The position numbers were made by a program, and so were the translations under genes. Below are positions 11,639 to 13,407 of a stretch of DNA of 13,407 nt, piece by piece. The stretch is taken from the NCBI GenBank assembly GCA_028693775.1, contig JAQUUS010000010.1, positions 1 to 13,407 on the forward strand, read 5' to 3'. Origin of the DNA: Alphaproteobacteria bacterium (GTDB lineage: Bacteria > Pseudomonadota > Alphaproteobacteria > UBA9219). Each line of letters starts with the position of its first letter. Within the stretch, counting starts at the first letter, position 1. Below the pieces are notes generated by a model. The model did not search any database, had not been told where the DNA came from, and was given only the letters and a program-made list of their open reading frames with translations.

Positions 11639-13407
11639 TTAGTCCTTGTCGATATCCGACACGCTGCACGAGTCAACGATCAGCGCCTTGGCAGGGGATA
11701 TCGGGCAACCGCCAACGTGATAGTTGGAGGAGTCTGCGCCATACAGGAAGACCGTCACGAGCTTCATGTTATGGACGTTATTGTCGCAGTTATACAGTTG
11801 CGGGTTGTCGGCCTGGATTTCGAAAGCCGCATAGCCGCCCGTATACCCCGTTTCCCTCGAGATATCGTTGTTGATCGCATACACAGGGCCTGAAGAATAG
11901 GCGCGGATGGCGCTATTGCAGTAGGTCCTGATGCAGTTGTTCGTAATATAAACGGTCGAACTTCTGCTGTAGTTGGCCACAACGTCGTGTCCGGGCCTGC
12001 GGAAGATATTGTTGTGAACGTTCACATTCTTCGAGCCCTTGACGAGGATGGAGTCGTTCCAGTTATCGTGCAGGTACATATGATCGATCTCAACGTTCGA
12101 CGTATTATCGACGAAGATGATATCGTAATATTCCCTGCCGCAGTTACAGGTGTCTCCATTCGACGTTGTATTGTTCGGAGCGTTGCCGTCGATCTCGAAC
12201 CCGGTGATGCGAACGTTCTTCGCTTTGACGTGAACTAATTCGACATATGGGTCCCAGTTGGCTTTATCGACAAGCTTGATGACTGCTCCGCGCTCACCCT
12301 TCAAGGTCGTATTGTCGACTCCGATGGTGATCTGGCCGTTGATGGTATAGACACCGGCCTTCAGATAAACGATGCCGCCTTTGGCCAGAGCCGCATTGAT
12401 CTGAACCTGCTGGTTCGTCGAGTTTCCGGCCGTCAACGTCGTTGTAGAGCCGGACGACGTCACAGTCGGAGCCGTAGCCGTGGCTGTGCTGGCCGTAGAC
12501 GTAGCCGTACTTGCGCTCGACGAAGATGAGGACGAAGAGCTGCTCGTGCCGCTGGACGAAGTGCCCGAGGTGCTGAACAAAGAGCTCGTCGACATGCTGT
12601 CGGCCGACGTCGTATCGGTAGAGCCGGTGGCAGTCACAGTGAACGAACTCAGATCGGACACAGAGCAGGATTTCGTCGCGGCCGACATGGTCGGAACGCT
12701 CGGACATCCTGACGTCTTCACCATAGACGACGTACCTCCCGTCATATAGCCGATCGTTGCCTTGACGTTATGTATGTTGTTGCTGCAATTGTAGACATAC
12801 ATAGAGATCCCGGCTTCGTTTTCGACAATAATGCCGCCGAGGTTCGAAGCGGTCGAAACGGCCGCGATGTCGTTGCTGGCAACGTACATCGGCGTTGTCG
12901 AATCCGACCTTGCGCCGCCATGAATGACCCGCATACAGTTGTTCGTAACGTATGTCGTGCCTCCACGGTAAGCATTGACGCCCTCAACGTTCATGTTTTT
13001 GATAACGTTGTCATGAACGTTCAGGTTTTTAGTCCTCTTCGAGAAAACAGCGTTCGCAAAACCGTCATGCATATACATGTTGCTGATTTCGACGGCTGAC
13101 GAACTGATGAGGCCGATAAGATTGTAGTAATCGTCGCCCGACTTAAGCGTTCTGCCGTTCGACGATCCGTTGTTGGCCTTGTTTCCGTCAATTTCGAAGC
13201 CGGAGATCTTCACGTTTGAAACGTTCGATCCCAGGATCAACGGTTTGTTCGATGGCCAGTTGGCGTTATTGGCGAGCTTGATCTTGGCGCCGCGAGCCCC
13301 CGCAAGGGTCACATTGCTCATAAGGATGATCGTGCCGTCAATTGTATATGTACCCGCCTTCAAATAAACGGTACCGCCCTTGGTGAACGCCGCATTGATG
13401 GTATTTT
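11639..13407 (-). CDS. Double beta-helix protein, N-terminus cut by window edge
   Basis: The open frame continues to the right edge, so the start and any signal peptide are outside; about 589 residues are visible. It holds two beta-helix modules of the same family as copies A and B. Module 1 (13407 to about 12650) runs from NTINAAFTKGGTVYLKAGTY through FEIDGNKANN, YMHDGFANAV, NLNVHDNVI and TYVTNNCMRV to SCSVSDL. A Ser/Thr/Ala-rich linker follows (12649-12422) containing the SSLF motif. Module 2 repeats the pattern: QINAALAKGGIVYLKAGVY, VRITGFEIDGN, VEIDHMYLHDNWND, VNVHNNIFRRPGHDVV, VYITNNCIRT, ending SCSVSDIDKD at the stop. Module 2 is closer to the modules of A and B (FRRPGHD, GCPISPA) than module 1 is. 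There is no TIM-barrel domain. It is probably exported like its relatives and interacts with polysaccharide; no catalytic residues are assigned. Confidence 0.88.
   Translation of the reverse strand, partial: NTINAAFTKGGTVYLKAGTYTIDGTIILMSNVTLAGARGAKIKLANNANWPSNKPLILGSNVSNVKISGFEIDGNKANNGSSNGRTLKSGDDYYNLIGLISSSAVEISNMYMHDGFANAVFSKRTKNLNVHDNVIKNMNVEGVNAYRGGTTYVTNNCMRVIHGGARSDSTTPMYVASNDIAAVSTASNLGGIIVENEAGISMYVYNCSNNIHNVKATIGYMTGGTSSMVKTSGCPSVPTMSAATKSCSVSDLSSFTVTATGSTDTTSADSMSTSSLFSTSGTSSSGTSSSSSSSSSSASTATSTASTATATAPTVTSSGSTTTLTAGNSTNQQVQINAALAKGGIVYLKAGVYTINGQITIGVDNTTLKGERGAVIKLVDKANWDPYVELVHVKAKNVRITGFEIDGNAPNNTTSNGDTCNCGREYYDIIFVDNTSNVEIDHMYLHDNWNDSILVKGSKNVNVHNNIFRRPGHDVVANYSRSSTVYITNNCIRTYCNSAIRAYSSGPVYAINNDISRETGYTGGYAAFEIQADNPQLYNCDNNVHNMKLVTVFLYGADSSNYHVGGCPISPAKALIVDSCSVSDIDKD
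12422..12649 (-). repeat. Ser/Thr-rich low-complexity linker between beta-helix modules
   Basis: About 76 codons, almost only Ser, Thr, Ala and Gly, with mixed serine codons rather than a simple tandem repeat. It lacks the aspartates seen in the linkers of copies A (6875-7030) and B (8980-9132). The only hydrophobic pair in its Ser-rich first half is Leu-Phe of SSLF (12583-12575). Confidence 0.75.

Overview
The window looks like a piece of an alphaproteobacterial chromosome. The best taxonomic marker is NusG (3840-4370), whose sequence resembles alphaproteobacterial NusG by eye; the SecE and tRNA-Trp next to it fit. No phage, insertion sequence, plasmid or CRISPR signature was seen. Base composition is mid-range, and coding density is high apart from one 527-base gap.

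Left part (1-3826): an uncharacterised protein truncated by the left edge (minus strand) lies back to back with a two-gene plus-strand operon. The two operon genes are diverged tandem copies. The second keeps a gluzincin-type zinc metallopeptidase signature (HELRH, then SELDAD 20 residues later). The first has lost all three predicted zinc ligands at exactly aligned positions but is otherwise intact, so this reads as a peptidase/pseudopeptidase pair.

Centre (3840-5979): an isolated block of tRNA-Trp, secE and nusG on the minus strand, without the tuf and rplK neighbours it usually has. A 527-base non-coding stretch follows, then a lone plus-strand XRE-type regulator with a substantial C-terminal domain.

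Right part (6050-13407), all minus strand: a cluster of exported right-handed beta-helix proteins with an M48 membrane peptidase between them. Two full-length copies (617 and 619 residues) have signal peptide, beta-helix, Ser/Asp-rich linker and a TIM-barrel, glycosidase-like C-terminal domain. A third, cut by the right edge, has beta-helix, Ser/Thr-rich linker and a second beta-helix. The genes shuffle one beta-helix module and one linker type with different C-terminal modules. Each visible gene has its own Rho-independent terminator, so they are probably separate transcription units. The likely role is binding or cleaving polysaccharide outside the cytoplasm, but no substrate can be read from the sequence.

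The most unusual items are the metallopeptidase/pseudopeptidase pair and the modular beta-helix family, which shows a sharp identity step between modules and a conserved SSLF motif inside otherwise low-complexity linkers.
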